NCBI GenBank assembly: GCA_008638375.1
Contig: CM018032.1
Location: forward strand, 8,415,001-8,479,000
Direction: 5' to 3'
Source of the DNA: Nyssa sinensis
Lineage: Eukaryota > Streptophyta > Magnoliopsida > Cornales > Nyssaceae
DNA: 64,000 bases
Both the position numbers and the translations under genes were made by a program. Under the pieces are notes generated by a model, which was given only the letters and a program-made list of their open reading frames with translations, was not told where the DNA came from and did no database searches. This document shows positions 1 to 15,887 of the stretch, one piece after another (position 1 is the first letter of the stretch; every line of letters begins with the position of its first letter).

Positions 1-60
1 CCACATGGGTGTTACGGTCCAAAATATGAGGTGCTTATGAGGTGGAAAGTAATAGAAAGA

Positions 61-429
61 TCATTGAATCTGGGCGGAATCTCTATTTCTAGAAGGACCA
101 TGGGCATTCCAAAATATGAGTTCCTTGTATTTTAACCTCCAAGCCACAAAACTTTGAGTATCCCTAATAGTGAATGTATAATACTTTTCAGTACTATAGC
201 CGCATGCCAGACTTAAAGAGTCTCCCAAAGGCTTGCCCTCAAACCATAAGGCATCCATATAGGGGTAGAGCAAAGAGTTCCTTGAAGGGAATCTTCTCTT
301 AAAAGACTCAATCAGGTCTAGGAACCTTAGGGTGGCTCGATTAGATCCTGATGGAATACTGCTAAGTTTGGGAACTAAAACTAGCTCGACCAACACTTTA
401 GGTATATTTTTTACCAGTGCTAAGTTCAA
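61..429 (-). other. Unrecognised 122-residue reading frame in repeat R, copy 1
   Basis: An open frame that recurs at 7649-8059 and 9944-10312 with mostly substitutional differences. The predicted product is basic and hydrophilic, with a conserved centre around SLLYPY, GDSLSL and TIRDTQSF. I do not recognise a domain, signal peptide or membrane segment. It lies in a segment that travels with the ADH duplications and looks transposon-derived, so it may be a fragment of a transposon protein or chance coding. Function unknown. Confidence 0.3.
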
Positions 430-1547
430 GGACTAAAGAATAGCTTGACTTATGATTGCATTGCATTGGATCAAATATCATTTATCGATCCTGACTTTGG
501 GTCGTTTTGATGTTGATCGTGTACCTAGAATTATCACATGTTAAAAACTAATTTGAATGGGCGTGGAGTTTCTCCGTGCTACCTTACCACTATTTTTTCC
601 CACAAATGAAGGAGTTGTTTTGAGCTCTGCGGACTCATTGGTGAAACAAGTCTAAGTAACCAAAACTATCAATGTAGTTTGTTATGTTAGTGTCTGACAA
701 TATCGTTCTGGATATAGCCATCAAGCAGTGTCATGTCAATTGAAACATTTTGGGAAGTATCAATGCTCGATCACTATAACATGATTTCCTTTCTTATTGG
801 AGTAATCTTTAGCTCATAATTTTTAGAACCAAACTAGAAAATGACTTGGTGAGGGAGGTAGTTCGCCATTCACCTGTTCAACTGGTGGCTCAATCGGTGG
901 AACTTCTTAAGTAATGTTTTGGGGGCTACCGATTGCAAGACGCAAGTCCTATTTTGGGAGATCTGAGGAAGCTGGAGAATTAATCAGTGGGGTTCTATTT
1001 ATACCCAAAAAAATCTTAGGTAGTTGGCACACCATTTGGAATAAATGTTAAATTTGGTGAAAAATAACACAAATGATGTAGAGTCCTAGATGTATGTTTT
1101 TTTTCTTTTTTTCTTTTCTTTTATTTATTTTTTTTCTTGATGGTTCAAATTGGTTTCATCCAGTTCTTTAATTAAAAGTGATCCAATTGAGGAATCAAAC
1201 TAGACTCTATGGTTGAATTGGCTTTTATTTTTTTTTAAAAAAAAAATAATAAGGAAGCATGGGTTTTACAACATACGAATTACCATCAATTAATCAACAC
1301 TCTAACATATTAGAATCAACAACTGATCAACATAATCAATTCAACTCAAACCCAAATCAAGAACCTCTTAAATATGGCCTCAGAAAACAATCCAACTCAG
1401 CCCATCTCATTTGTATTATGGATGGGCTAACAAAAAAAAGAAAAGAAAAGAAAAGACAATTAGGAATTCGTTTGAGTTCTCAAATTTGCAAGTCAGATGA
1501 GCCAGTCCAATAGGATAAACCAAACAAGTTTTTCATCATGAACTTTG

Positions 1548-1672
1548 TACCGCACACATCACTTAGATGGGTTATAGAAAGTCATCCTCCTTAATGGAGG
1601 AGTGAGACTCGAACTCATGACTTCCCCTTTAGAAAGAGCATGAGTGGCCAACTGGGCTAGCCCCAATTGGTC
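1548..1672 (-). mobile_element. tRNA-derived SINE remnant
   Basis: Read on the minus strand, the segment begins with a tRNA-like head. A box A-like TAGCCCAGTTGG lies at 1659-1648 and a box B-like GTTCGAGTCTC at 1614-1604, spaced as in a pol III promoter. A non-tRNA body follows down to about 1548. The same element is at about 11090-11228. It is not a functional tRNA: no acceptor or anticodon stem folds. SINE is the best reading; the body family is not identified. Confidence 0.6.
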
Positions 1673-1720
1673 ATGTATAGTTGAATTAGCTGATCTAATT
1701 CGATTGTAATAACTATGCTT

Positions 1721-2984
1721 TCATTCAAAAATGAAAGAGATCATTAATATAATTTTTTAATTTTAAGAATTTTTCGACAGTGTAAGAGAATTTTAATTAA
1801 TTGTAAGCAAAACATGTAAGTCACATTACATTTCTTGTTCATGTATTTAATATTCATTGGCCCGGGTGTAATGCACCAGGCCAATGAATATTTTTTCCAA
1901 TGGGCAGGCTTAACAAGGGGAGTTTTCCCCTGCCCATAGGAAGATATATCCCTATAACGCAGATTAAATCATAGGTCTTTGGTAGCACAATGGAAAATGG
2001 CTCTCTGTTGCAGTGTTGGGATTCCATTTTCCCATATTCCTTGGCAGTAGAGCTTATCAAATCTTACGACCTCAATGCATAGGCAGTGTCATCAATCATC
2101 ATAAACAGGTATAGTTTCAATTTGGGATTCAACTAAATTAAACTAAGTTTAATGAAAATCTTGTGATATTACTCCTCAAATTCACCAGTCATATCTGATT
2201 TAACTTCCATTGCTCGGAATAGGATGCATACATTATCAGCCATAATCTTCACCCAAGCGTTTGCATGTTTTTATTCTTCCATGCATTCATATCTCCTTTT
2301 AGTAGTATTCAACTGCAGGGTGTGGCTTTAATCAAACTGGCAATTAAGTGAAGCAAACTGGCAAGAGAACCAAAATGTCAAGTGATTGAATCTGGCAAGA
2401 GAACCAAATTGACAAATCCAAAACAAACCTATGCATGTTCGAATGGGGATACCTTTTTCGTTCAGATGGGACTCTGTTCGACCAAAAAGACTACTAGAAT
2501 TGTAAAATTATCTAAGACAAAATCGTCACAAACAAGTTATAAAAAATCTAAATAAATTCATGACAACCATCCAACAAGTTGTTACAAGTTTTTATAATAA
2601 ATACATCAGAACCCTTATCCACTATGGTTAAAACTTCAGTTAGCCCTATCATCAAGAGAAGTTATGGTTACTTAAAATAGTATCACTATGCATGAGAGAT
2701 AGTGGGTAATTTCTTGAAATTTACCCCGTTAGTCTACTATAAAATACACGTAAATTTTATATAATAATATATATTTGCAAAACAAAGATGCAGCATGTGT
2801 ACCACTTTAAGTCTCCAAAGAGACTTGCTTACAATATAATGACAGTTTCTAAGTGATGTCCACAAAGAGTAGCTTGGACATTTATGCAAAAAAACACCAG
2901 TATGACAACCTTTTTTATTATCATCTTACCAGAAGATGCAGAGGTTAAGTTCATCAGATACTAGACCTCCATGTGTTTCCATTT
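1721..2984. other. 3' flank of ADH-1, no gene
   Basis: AT-rich intergenic DNA downstream of ADH-1, which is transcribed leftwards. It matches the 3' flank of ADH-2 (11290-13473) closely, except that the latter carries a 927-bp insertion. The minus-strand frame at 1854-2060 is not conserved in character and I do not call it. The last few hundred bases are likely 3' UTR because they are nearly identical in all three ADH units. Confidence 0.5.
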
Positions 2985-5333
<2,349 letters not shown>

Positions 5334-5396
5334 CCCTTCCTTTTTTCTTCTTTACTGACTGATGAAAACAAAGTGAGTCAATCTGATATTCCTACT

Positions 5397-5408
5397 ACAT
5401 ATAAAAAG
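5397..5408 (-). promoter_or_regulatory. Putative TATA element of ADH-1
   Basis: On the minus strand TTTTTATATG lies about 65-75 bases upstream of the ADH-1 start codon. ADH-2 and ADH-3 have TTTATATATG at the same place. Position and composition fit a TATA box, but it is not the canonical TATAAA and the transcription start is inferred. Confidence 0.4.
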
Positions 5409-6469
5409 CCTTTTAGTTCCCTGAGGTATGTTAAGATTTTGTTGAAAGTGGTGTTGTGAGATGGTACTACGCCATTGCTTCACGGGCCTCTTATCCTCTA
5501 CAACAGTTAGTGTTTTTTTTTTTTTTTAATTTTTATGATTAGCTTTTGAATCATTGTAAGCTGTGAATTTTTTTTATTTATTCTAAATAATTTACTAATA
5601 TCTGAAATGAAAGATAGGAGGAAATGAAAGTCTAATTCTTTGTTTATTTTTGGATAATTAATGATGATTAAAAAATAAAATAATAATGAGAAAAAAATAA
5701 AAAATAAAAAATAAAAAATAAAAAATGTAAAATAAAAAATAAAAAATTTATTTCTTTTAAAAATAAAAATAAATAGATAATCATTAATTCTCTAATTCAT
5801 TTTCTTGTCTCTTTTTTAAAAAAAAATAAAAATGATATATATTATAATATTACAATCAGTTTAAGTCAATTCAAGAATATTACATAATTACAACACTTTG
5901 AAACGAAGAGCAAAAAAAAAAATCTTATCTCATGTTAACTCAAACTTGTAACAGCATTACTTATATAATGTTAACATGATGCCATAAATGTATTTATATC
6001 TTTATTGTTACATTTATTATAGGCATTACAATCTGTTACAGCATTTAATATTAAGAAATAGATACATACAATAGCTGCAAATATATATAATATGTAACAC
6101 TTGTTCATTAGGTGGACCAGTAACCATATTGATTAAAACTTAAGAATGATTTTATAACAAACATGACACACTCAGAATTAACATGTAATTTATCCTTAAC
6201 TTAAATCTTGGTTTACATTGATTTGGCTGAGTTGAAGTTGAGCTTATGAGGAACCAAAATAGGCTAGAGCACTCATTGATTTAATACACCATTCATTCAT
6301 TTCAATGTCTCACTCTGATTATTTAACTATTATCTTGCCAGCATTTTTTTTCCAGTCATCTTTTCAATTAAATGCTTCCATGGGAGATTGTTTATAATGT
6401 TGCAAGTTGCTGCAACAAGTATGCAATTCTTCATTGCAACCAGCTAGCTCAGTGGGAGGCAATTTGTTT
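5409..6469. other. Upstream region of ADH-1, no gene
   Basis: AT-rich 5' flank of ADH-1. Compared with ADH-2 and ADH-3 it lacks about 320 bases present at 16082-16400 and 26257-26575, and further tracts near 16690-16800 and 16850-16980. It carries short A/T-rich simple repeats (5700-5760). The site near 6437-6446, GCAACCAGCTAGC, is the empty counterpart of the copia insertion site in the other two units. Confidence 0.6.
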
Positions 6470-6910
6470 TTACCTTGGATAAATTACACTTAATTTTTTT
6501 AAAGGTTTCTAACAGTTATAAATATTTCTTCTAAAATTTTTGAAATTATACTGACATATCTTACTTGTACTGATAAATTATAAATATCTCTCATCCAGCC
6601 TACGTTTTTTTAAAAAAATAACAAAGGTGCACCTTTCAATTTTATTTTTATTTTTTTTTCAAATAAATATTAATTAAAAATTCTTTGGTTAAAAAAATAT
6701 AATTTAATTATATTAAAGTTATTTTATATAAAATAAAAAATAAATAAAAAGAAGTTAGAAAAAATGGTTAAAAATAAAATAAAAATGAAAGAGACATTTT
6801 TTTTGTTATTATAAAAAAAATAGACTGAAAGAGTCATTCCAAAAATCTCAAAAAAAATTATAATTATTAAAAACTTTCAAAAATATCAATAGAATTATTA
6901 TTTTTCTTTT
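6470..6910. mobile_element. Foldback (inverted-arm) element, family FB
   Basis: The left side reads as alternating tracts such as ATAAATTACACTTAAT, GAAATTATACTGACA and GATAAATTATAAATATC. The right side carries the reverse complement of the same order (GAGTCATTCCAAAA, ATTATAATTATTAAAAAC). The segment could therefore fold into a long imperfect hairpin. Related elements are at 32775-33215, 33722-34200 and 41030-41550. No coding capacity. The superfamily is not identifiable by eye. Confidence 0.55.
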
Positions 6911-7376
6911 TAACAGCCCAATGCTTAGCTTTAAGTTACATTTTGTTTTGATGGTTCATTTTCTTGTTCCCCATCCAAATTTGTCGGAACACCTCGCTTG
7001 AATTATCCCAATAGTCAAGTCATGGTTCCGGTGCCTCACCGAAGATGATCTCAGTGACATGTCAAGATAAGCAAACCACAATAAGTGGATGGCTTTGCTA
7101 TCAGGTAATTGACTTGGGTTACATTTTAATTGAACTGATGTCCAAATGAAATGACAAACCCTGTTGTGCTCTTTTTTTTTTTTTTTGGATATGTTCACCG
7201 GAATTATTGGATGAGTTAGTTTTTAAATTAGGTGCTTGACAAGATTATTCAACGTAATTATATATACAAGATAAATTTCTTGAAATTTTCTTTTATTTAA
7301 TAAAAATTTTGATATATAAAAATATAAAAATATATTTAATATTATAATAATTGATATTGAAAATATATAATTTATC

Positions 7377-7379
<3 letters not shown>

Positions 7380-7414
<35 letters not shown>
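7380..7414. repeat. (TA)n microsatellite
   Basis: Pure TA dinucleotide run. The equivalent tract in the second unit (about 9611-9635) is shorter, a length difference that arose after the local duplication. Confidence 0.95.
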
Positions 7415-7417
<3 letters not shown>

Positions 7418-7648
7418 GAGAGAGATTTCATGAAAGTAAGGGCCAAAACAGGTTTCAATCGACTGTGATGTATAAGCAATTACCTCAACCATGGTTAAGT
7501 GTGCTTTCTAGACCTAGGGTTTTCTTGAAGGAACAAGGATTGTACTATTCACATAGAGAATGTGATAGTAGTTGTTGTCATTTACAATGATGTAAGTGAG
7601 CTATTTATAGCAATCCTAGCACGTGAGTTGTTTAAGGTATAATGTCAC

Positions 7649-8059
7649 TCATAACAAACTTCCCACAGGAGTGCTACACTCCAAAGTATGAGGTGGTTTT
7701 GAGGTCAAAAGTAATAGAAGGATCATTGAATCTGGGCAGAATCTCTTTTTTTTAGAAGGACCTTGGGCATTCCAAAATATGAGTTCCCCGTATTTTAACC
7801 TCCAAGCTACAAAATTCTGAGTATCTCTAATAGTAAGTCTATGATACCTTTCAGTACTATAGCCGTATGCCAAACTTAAAGAGTCTCCCGAAGGCTTGCC
7901 CCCAAACCTTAAGGCATCCTTGTAGGGGTAGAGCAAAGAGTTCTTCGAAGGGAATTTTCTCTTAAGGGAGTCAATCAAGTCTAGTAACCTTAGGGTGGTT
8001 CGATCAGATCTTGATGGAATATTGCTAAGTTTGAAAACTAAGACTAGCTTGACCAACAC
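7649..8059 (-). other. Unrecognised reading frame in repeat R, copy 2
   Basis: Second copy of the frame at 61-429. It is 136 residues because the reading frame changes near both ends: an indel near 7750 alters the C-terminus, and a base added to a T run near 8071 moves the apparent start inwards. The centre is otherwise conserved. Function unknown; likely non-functional in at least one copy. Confidence 0.25.
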
Positions 8060-8937
8060 TTTAGGCTTATTTTTTTACCAGTGCTAAGTTTAAGGACTAA
8101 AGAATAGCCTGACTTATGATCGCACTGCATTGGATCAGATATCATTTATTGATCCTGACTTTGGGTTGTGTTGATGCTGATCGTGTACCTAGAATATCAC
8201 ATGTCAAAAACTAATTTGAATGAGCGTGGAGTTTTTCCGTGCTACCTTACCACTAATTTTTTTTTTCCACAAATGAAGGACTGTTTTGAGCTCAGCGGAC
8301 TCATTGGTGAAACAAGTCTAAGCAACCAAAACTTTTCATGTAGTTTGTTGTGTTAGTGTCTGACAATATTGTTCTGGATATAGCCCAAAAAATCTTAGTT
8401 AGTTGGCACGCCCTTTGGAATAAATGTTAAATTTGGTGAAAAATAACACAAATGATGTTGAGTCCTAGATGTATGTTTTTTTCTTTTATTTATTTTTTAC
8501 TTGATGGTTCAAATTGGCTTCATCCAGTTCTTTATTTAAAAGCGATCCAATTGAGGAATCAAACTAGACTCTATGGTTGAATTGGCTTCTTTCTTTAAAA
8601 AAAAAAAGAAGGAAGCATGGGTTTTACAACATACGAATTACCATCAATTAATCAACACTCTAATATATTTGAATCAACAACTAACATAATCAATTCAACT
8701 CGAACCCAGATCAGGAAATTCTTAAATATGGAAAACAATCCAACTCAGCCCATCTCATTTGTATTATGGATGGGCTAACAAAAAAAGAAAAGACAATTAG
8801 GAATTCTATTGAGTTCTCAAATTTGCAAGATACTTAAATTCACATGAGTCAGGCCAATAGGATAAACCAAACAAGTTTTTCATCATGAACTTTGTACCGC
8901 ACACATCACTTAGATGGGTTATAGAAAGTCATCGACC
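7664..8937. repeat. Repeat R, copy 2 (truncated inside the SINE)
   Basis: Copy of repeat R that stops abruptly at the TTAAT junction within the SINE body, so the tRNA-like head is missing. It shares with copy 3 the absence of about 290 bases seen in copy 1. Confidence 0.85.
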
Positions 8938-11150
8938 TTAATTATATTAAAGTTATTTTATATAAAATAAAAAATAAGTAAAAAGAAGTTAGAAAAAATG
9001 GATAAAAATAAAAATGAAAGAGACATTTTTTTTTGTTATTATAAAAAAAAAATAGACTGAAAGAGTCATTCCAAAAATCTCAAAAAAAAAAAAAAAATTA
9101 TAATTATTAAAAACTTTCAAAAACATCAATATAATTATTATTTTTCTTTTTAACAGCCCAATGCTTAGCTTTAAGTTACATTTTGTTTTCATGGTTCATT
9201 TTCTTGTTCCCCATCCAAATTTGTCGGAACACCTCGCTTGAATTATCCCAATAGTCATGGTTCTGGTGCCCCACCGAAGATGATCTCAGTGACATGTCAA
9301 GATAAGCAAACCACAATAAGTGAATGACTTTGCTATCAGGTAATTGACTTGGGTTACATTTTAATTGAACTGATGTCCAAATGAAATGACAAACCCTGTT
9401 GTGCTCTTTTTCTTTTTGGATATGTTTACCGGAATTATTGGATGAGTTAGTTTTCAAATTAGGTGCTTGACAAGATTATTCAACTTAATTATATATACAA
9501 GATAAATTTCTTGAAATTTTCTTTGATTTAATAAAAATTTTGATATATAAAAATATAAATATATATTTAATATTATAATAATTGATATTGAAAATATATA
9601 ATTTATCCTAATATATATATATATATATATATATAGTCGAGAGAGATTTCATGAAAGTAAGGGCCAAAACAGGTTTCGATCGACTGTGATGTATAAGCAA
9701 TTACCTCAACAATGGTTATGTGTGCTTTCTAGACCTAGGGTTTACTTGAAGGAACAAGGATTGTATTATTCACATAGAGAATGTGATAGTAGTTGTTGCC
9801 ATTTACAGTGATGTAAGTGAGCTATTTATAGCAATCTTAGCACGTGAGTTTGTTAAGGTATAATGTCACTCATAACAAACTTCCCACATGAGTGCTACAC
9901 TCTAAAGTATGAGGTGGTTATGAGGTCAAAAGTAATAGAAGGATTATTGAATCTGGGCGGAATCTCTTTTTTTAGAAGGACCCTGGGCATTCCAAAATAT
10001 GAGTTCCTCGTATTTTAACCTCCAAGTCACAAAACTCTGGGTATCCCTAATAGTAAGTCTATGATACCTTTCAGTACTATAGGCGCATGTCAAACTTAAA
10101 GAGTCTCCCGAAGGCTTGCCCCCAAACCTTAAGGCATCCTTGTAGGGGTAGAGCAAAGAGTTCTTCGAAGGGAATTTTCTCTTAAGGGAGTCAATCAGGT
10201 CTGGTAACCTTAGGGTGGTTCGATCAGATCTTGATGGAATACTACTAAGTTTGAAAACTAAGACTAGCTTGACCAACACTTTAGGCTTATTTTTTACCAG
10301 TGCTAAGTTCAAGGACTAAAGAATAGCCTGACTTTGATCGCACTGCATTGGATCAGATATCATTTATCGATCCTGACTTTGGGTTGTGTTGATGCTGATC
10401 GTGTACCTAGAATATCACATGTCAAAAACTAATTTGAATGAGCATGGAGTTTTTCCGTGCTACCTTACCACTAATTTTTTTTTTCCACAAATGAAGGACT
10501 TGTTTTGAGCTCAGCGGACTCATTGGTGAAACAAGTCTAAGCAACCAAAACTTTTCATGTAGTTTGTTGTGTTAGTGTCTGACAATATTGTTCTGGATAT
10601 AGCCCAAAAAATCTTAGGTAGTTGGCACACCATTTGGAATAAATGTTAAATTTGGTGAAAAATAACACAAATGATGTTGAGTCCTAGATGTATGTTTTTT
10701 TCTTTTATATATTTTTTACTTGATGGTTCAAATTGGCTTCATCCAGTTCTTTATTTAAAAGCGATCCAATTGAGGAATCAAACTAGACTCTTATGGTTGA
10801 ATTGGCTTCTTTCTTTAAAAAAAGAAAAAGAAAGGAAGCATGGGTTTTACAACATACGAATTACCATCAATTAATCAACACTCTAATATATTAGAATCAA
10901 CAACTAACTAACATAATCAATTCAACTCGAACCCAAATCAGGAACTTCTTAAATATGGAAAACAATCCAACTCAGCCCATCTCATTTGTATTATGGATGG
11001 GCTAACAAAAAAAGACAAGAAAAGACAATTAGGAATTCGTATGAATTCTCAAATTTGCAAGATACTTATTTCAAATAAATCAAACAAATTTTTTATCATG
11101 AACTTTGTACCGCACACATCACTTAGATGAGTTGTAGAAAGTCATCCTCC
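8938..11150. repeat. Tandem 2.2-kb duplication, unit T2
   Basis: Second unit of the 6704-8937 duplication. It begins in the right arm of a foldback element and ends in the SINE body. Continuity into the full SINE at 11151-11228 shows that T2 retains the original right boundary and T1 carries the new junction. Confidence 0.85.
9944..10312 (-). other. Unrecognised 122-residue reading frame in repeat R, copy 3
   Basis: Third copy of the frame at 61-429, again 122 residues from the same start to the same stop. The conserved length in copies 1 and 3, despite many substitutions, is mild evidence of past coding. No recognised domain. Confidence 0.3.
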
Positions 11151-11228
11151 TTAATGAGGGAGTGAGACTCGAACTCATAACTTTTCCTTTAAAAAGAACA
11201 GGAGTAGCCAATTGGACTAGCCCCAATT
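11090..11228 (-). mobile_element. tRNA-derived SINE remnant, second copy
   Basis: Box A-like TAGTCCAATTGG at 11219-11208 and box B-like GTTCGAGTCTC at 11174-11164 on the minus strand, then the same body as the copy near 1548-1672. The SINE predates the ADH duplication because both copies sit at the same place relative to the genes. Confidence 0.6.
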
Positions 11229-11730
11229 AGTCATGTATAGTTGAATTAGCTAATCTAATTTGATTATAATAACTATGCTTTCATTCAAAAATGAAAGAGA
11301 TCATTAATATAACTTTTTCATTTTAAGAATTTTTCGGCAGTGTAAGAGAATTTTAATTAATTGTAAGCAAAACATTTAGGTCACATTGCATTTCTTGTTC
11401 ATGTATTTAATATTCGTTAGCCGGATGTAATGCACGAGACCAATGAATATTTTTTCCAATGGGCAGGCTTCACAAGGGGAATTTTCCCCTGCCCATAGGA
11501 AGATATATCCCTATTACCCAGATTAAATCTTAGGTCTTCGGTAGCTCTATGGAAAATGGCTCTCTGTTGCAGTGTTGGGATTCCATTTTCCCATATTCTT
11601 TGGCAGTAGACCTTATCAAATCTTACGACCTCAATGCATAGGCAGTGTCATCAATCAACATAAACGGGTATAGTTTCAATTTGGGATTCAACTAAATTAA
11701 ACTAAGTTTAATAAAAATATTGTTATATTA

Positions 11731-12164
11731 GGCCATTTCTAGTGGTGATTCAAATTTAAATCTAAATTTCACGTAAAATTTGAGTAAAAGATGAATTTGA
11801 GTATGATGTTCTCCAATGATCACTTAAATTTTTACTCAAATCTTTTTTTAAAATTCTCACCTTATCTCAAAAACTATTTTATGTCGTTTTCCTTCAAAAA
11901 TCATTTTCCCTCTTCTTTTTCCTTCCAAAGAAAGCCATATATTTCAATTTTAAGACATTTGTCCATTGTTGAATGGTCTTCAATTTTAAGTAGGACACTT
12001 GTCCATTGTTTGGTGGTTAGGAGAAATAATTGTTTGTATTAGTATATTAATGAGTATTTATGTATATATATGTGTGTGTGTGAAAATAAAATGTGTGGTG
12101 GAAATTAAAAAAAGAAATAAAGAAATAAGGAATAAAAGGAGAAGCCCTTCCCATTTCAGCCATA

Positions 12165-12211
<47 letters not shown>

Positions 12212-12657
12212 GTCATTCTTATCTTTCTCTCTTGGTGGGGAGGCTATGGAAGGCCGAGTGTGCGTGCGTGTGACTGTGTGTTTACAAAAGAGACCCTATC
12301 TCAAAGAGGAAATCAAGGGAAGAAGAAGAAGAAGAATAGAAGGAAAGAAAAGGGAAGAAGATCAACCAATCTAAGCTCTTTCCAAAATATTGTCGCTTTT
12401 CTTTTCTTGTTTTTCTTTCCATTTCTTTTCCTTGTCTTTTCCTTTCACTTTCCATCTGAGGTGAGACTAGGTAGGGAAAAAAAATAGCCGTTAGAAATTT
12501 GGTTATATTAATAATAGTGCACTGATTTGGGTTTAGATTTGAATAAAAACTAATTTAGTTTTGAGTTTGAGTTGAAGTCTAGAGTTGGAGGGTCATTTAT
12601 GTGTATTTTGACTAAAATTTTAATTTGATATAAATTTGAGTCAACACTGTAGATGCC
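11731..12657. mobile_element. Non-autonomous TIR element 3' of ADH-2
   Basis: This 927-bp insertion is absent from the homologous place in the ADH-1 unit (near 2175). Its ends form an imperfect inverted repeat. The left end GGCCATTTCTAGTGGTGATT pairs with the reverse complement of the right end, GGCATCTACAGTGTTGACTC, and both continue into AAATTT. The flanking TTA on the left and CTA on the right fit a 3-bp TTA target duplication, as in PIF/Harbinger elements, with one mismatch. No transposase. The interior has a CT tract, a purine-rich stretch and low-complexity frames only. Confidence 0.6.
12167..12208. repeat. (CT)n microsatellite
   Basis: Pure CT run of about 21 units inside the TIR element. 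The long frame across it (11999-12487) is low-complexity serine/leucine and basic residues and is not called as a gene. Confidence 0.95.
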
Positions 12658-13473
12658 CTAACTCCTCAAATTCACCAGTCATATCTAATTTAACTTCCAT
12701 TGCTTGGATTAGGATGCATAAATTATCAAGCATAATCTTCACCCAAGCGTTTGCATGTTTTTATTCTTCCATGCATTGATATCCCCTTTTAGTAGTATTC
12801 AACTGCAGGGTGTGGCTTTAATCAAACTGGCAATTAAGTGAAGCAAACTGGCAAGAGAACCAAAATGTAAAGTGAACGAATCTGGCAAGAGAACCAAATT
12901 GACAAATCCAAAACAAACCTATGCGTGTTCGAATGGGGATACCTTTTTCGTTCAGATGGGACTCTGTTCGAATAAAAAGACTACTAGAATTGCAAAATTA
13001 TCTAAGATAAAATCATCACAAACAAGTTATAAAAAATCTAAATAAATTCATGACAACCCTCCAACAAGTTGTTACAAGTTTTTATAATAGATACGTCAGA
13101 ACCCTAGAGTTAAAACTTCAGTTAGCCCAATAATCAAGAGAAGTTATGGTTACTCAAAATAGTATCACTATGCATGAGAGATAGTGGGTAATTTCTTGAA
13201 ATTTACCCCGTTAGTCTACTATAAAATACACGTAAATTTTATATAATATAATAATATATATTTGCAAAACAAAGATGCAGGATGTGTACCACTTTAAGTC
13301 TCCAAAGAGACTTGCTTACAATATGATGACAGTTTCTAAGTATTATGTCCACGAAGAGTAGCTTGGACATTTATGCCAAAAAACACCAGAATGACATGTG
13401 TTTCCATTATCATCTTATCAGAAGATGCAGAGGTTAAGTTCATCAGATACTAGACCTCCATGTGTTTCCATTT
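12658..13473. other. 3' flank of ADH-2, no gene
   Basis: Matches the 3' flanks of ADH-1 and ADH-3 with small indels. Near 13400 ADH-2 reads ATGACATGTGTTTCCATTATC, where the others have a T-rich stretch. Probably includes the 3' UTR. No independent gene seen. Confidence 0.5.
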
Positions 13474-15812
<2,339 letters not shown>

Positions 15813-15875
15813 CTCTTCCTTTTTTCCTTCTTGACTGACTGATGAAAACAAAGTGAGACAATCTGATATTCCTAC

Positions 15876-15887
15876 TACATATATAAA
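15876..15887 (-). promoter_or_regulatory. Putative TATA element of ADH-2
   Basis: Minus-strand TTTATATATG about 65-75 bases upstream of the ADH-2 start, a better TATA-like run than in ADH-1. Inferred from position only. Confidence 0.4.

Larger units (their letters stand above)
1..1720. repeat. Repeat R, copy 1 (cut by window edge)
   Basis: This segment is closely repeated at 7664-8935 and 9884-11290. The window begins inside it: its first bases align with position about 7665, so the upstream part lies outside. It contains a conserved minus-strand reading frame (61-429) and a SINE near 1548-1672. It differs from the other two copies by about 290 extra bases (roughly 717-1005), so the other two copies share a deletion. 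The short plus-strand frame at 1259-1513 is low-complexity and has no family resemblance. Seen directly by comparing the copies. Confidence 0.85.
6704..8937. repeat. Tandem 2.2-kb duplication, unit T1
   Basis: 6704-8937 is repeated immediately at 8938-11150 with only scattered differences and a shorter AT microsatellite. Each unit holds the right arm of a foldback element, an AT tract and repeat R. The junction shares TTAAT with both parental breakpoints (6704-6708 and 11151-11155), suggesting microhomology-mediated duplication. Confidence 0.85.
9884..11290. repeat. Repeat R, copy 3
   Basis: Third copy of repeat R. Like copy 1 it has an intact SINE head; like copy 2 it lacks the 290-base segment. 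It lies on the 3' side of ADH-2, as copy 1 does for ADH-1. Confidence 0.85.

Noticed and set aside
6440..6460. tRNA-like TAGCTCAGTGGGAGGC at the copia insertion site
   Set aside because: It matches box A, but no box B or acceptor stem follows within tRNA distance.
11999..12487. 162-residue frame over the CT tract
   Set aside because: Composition is dictated by the microsatellite and purine-rich DNA; it lies inside a TIR element and is absent from the ADH-1 unit.
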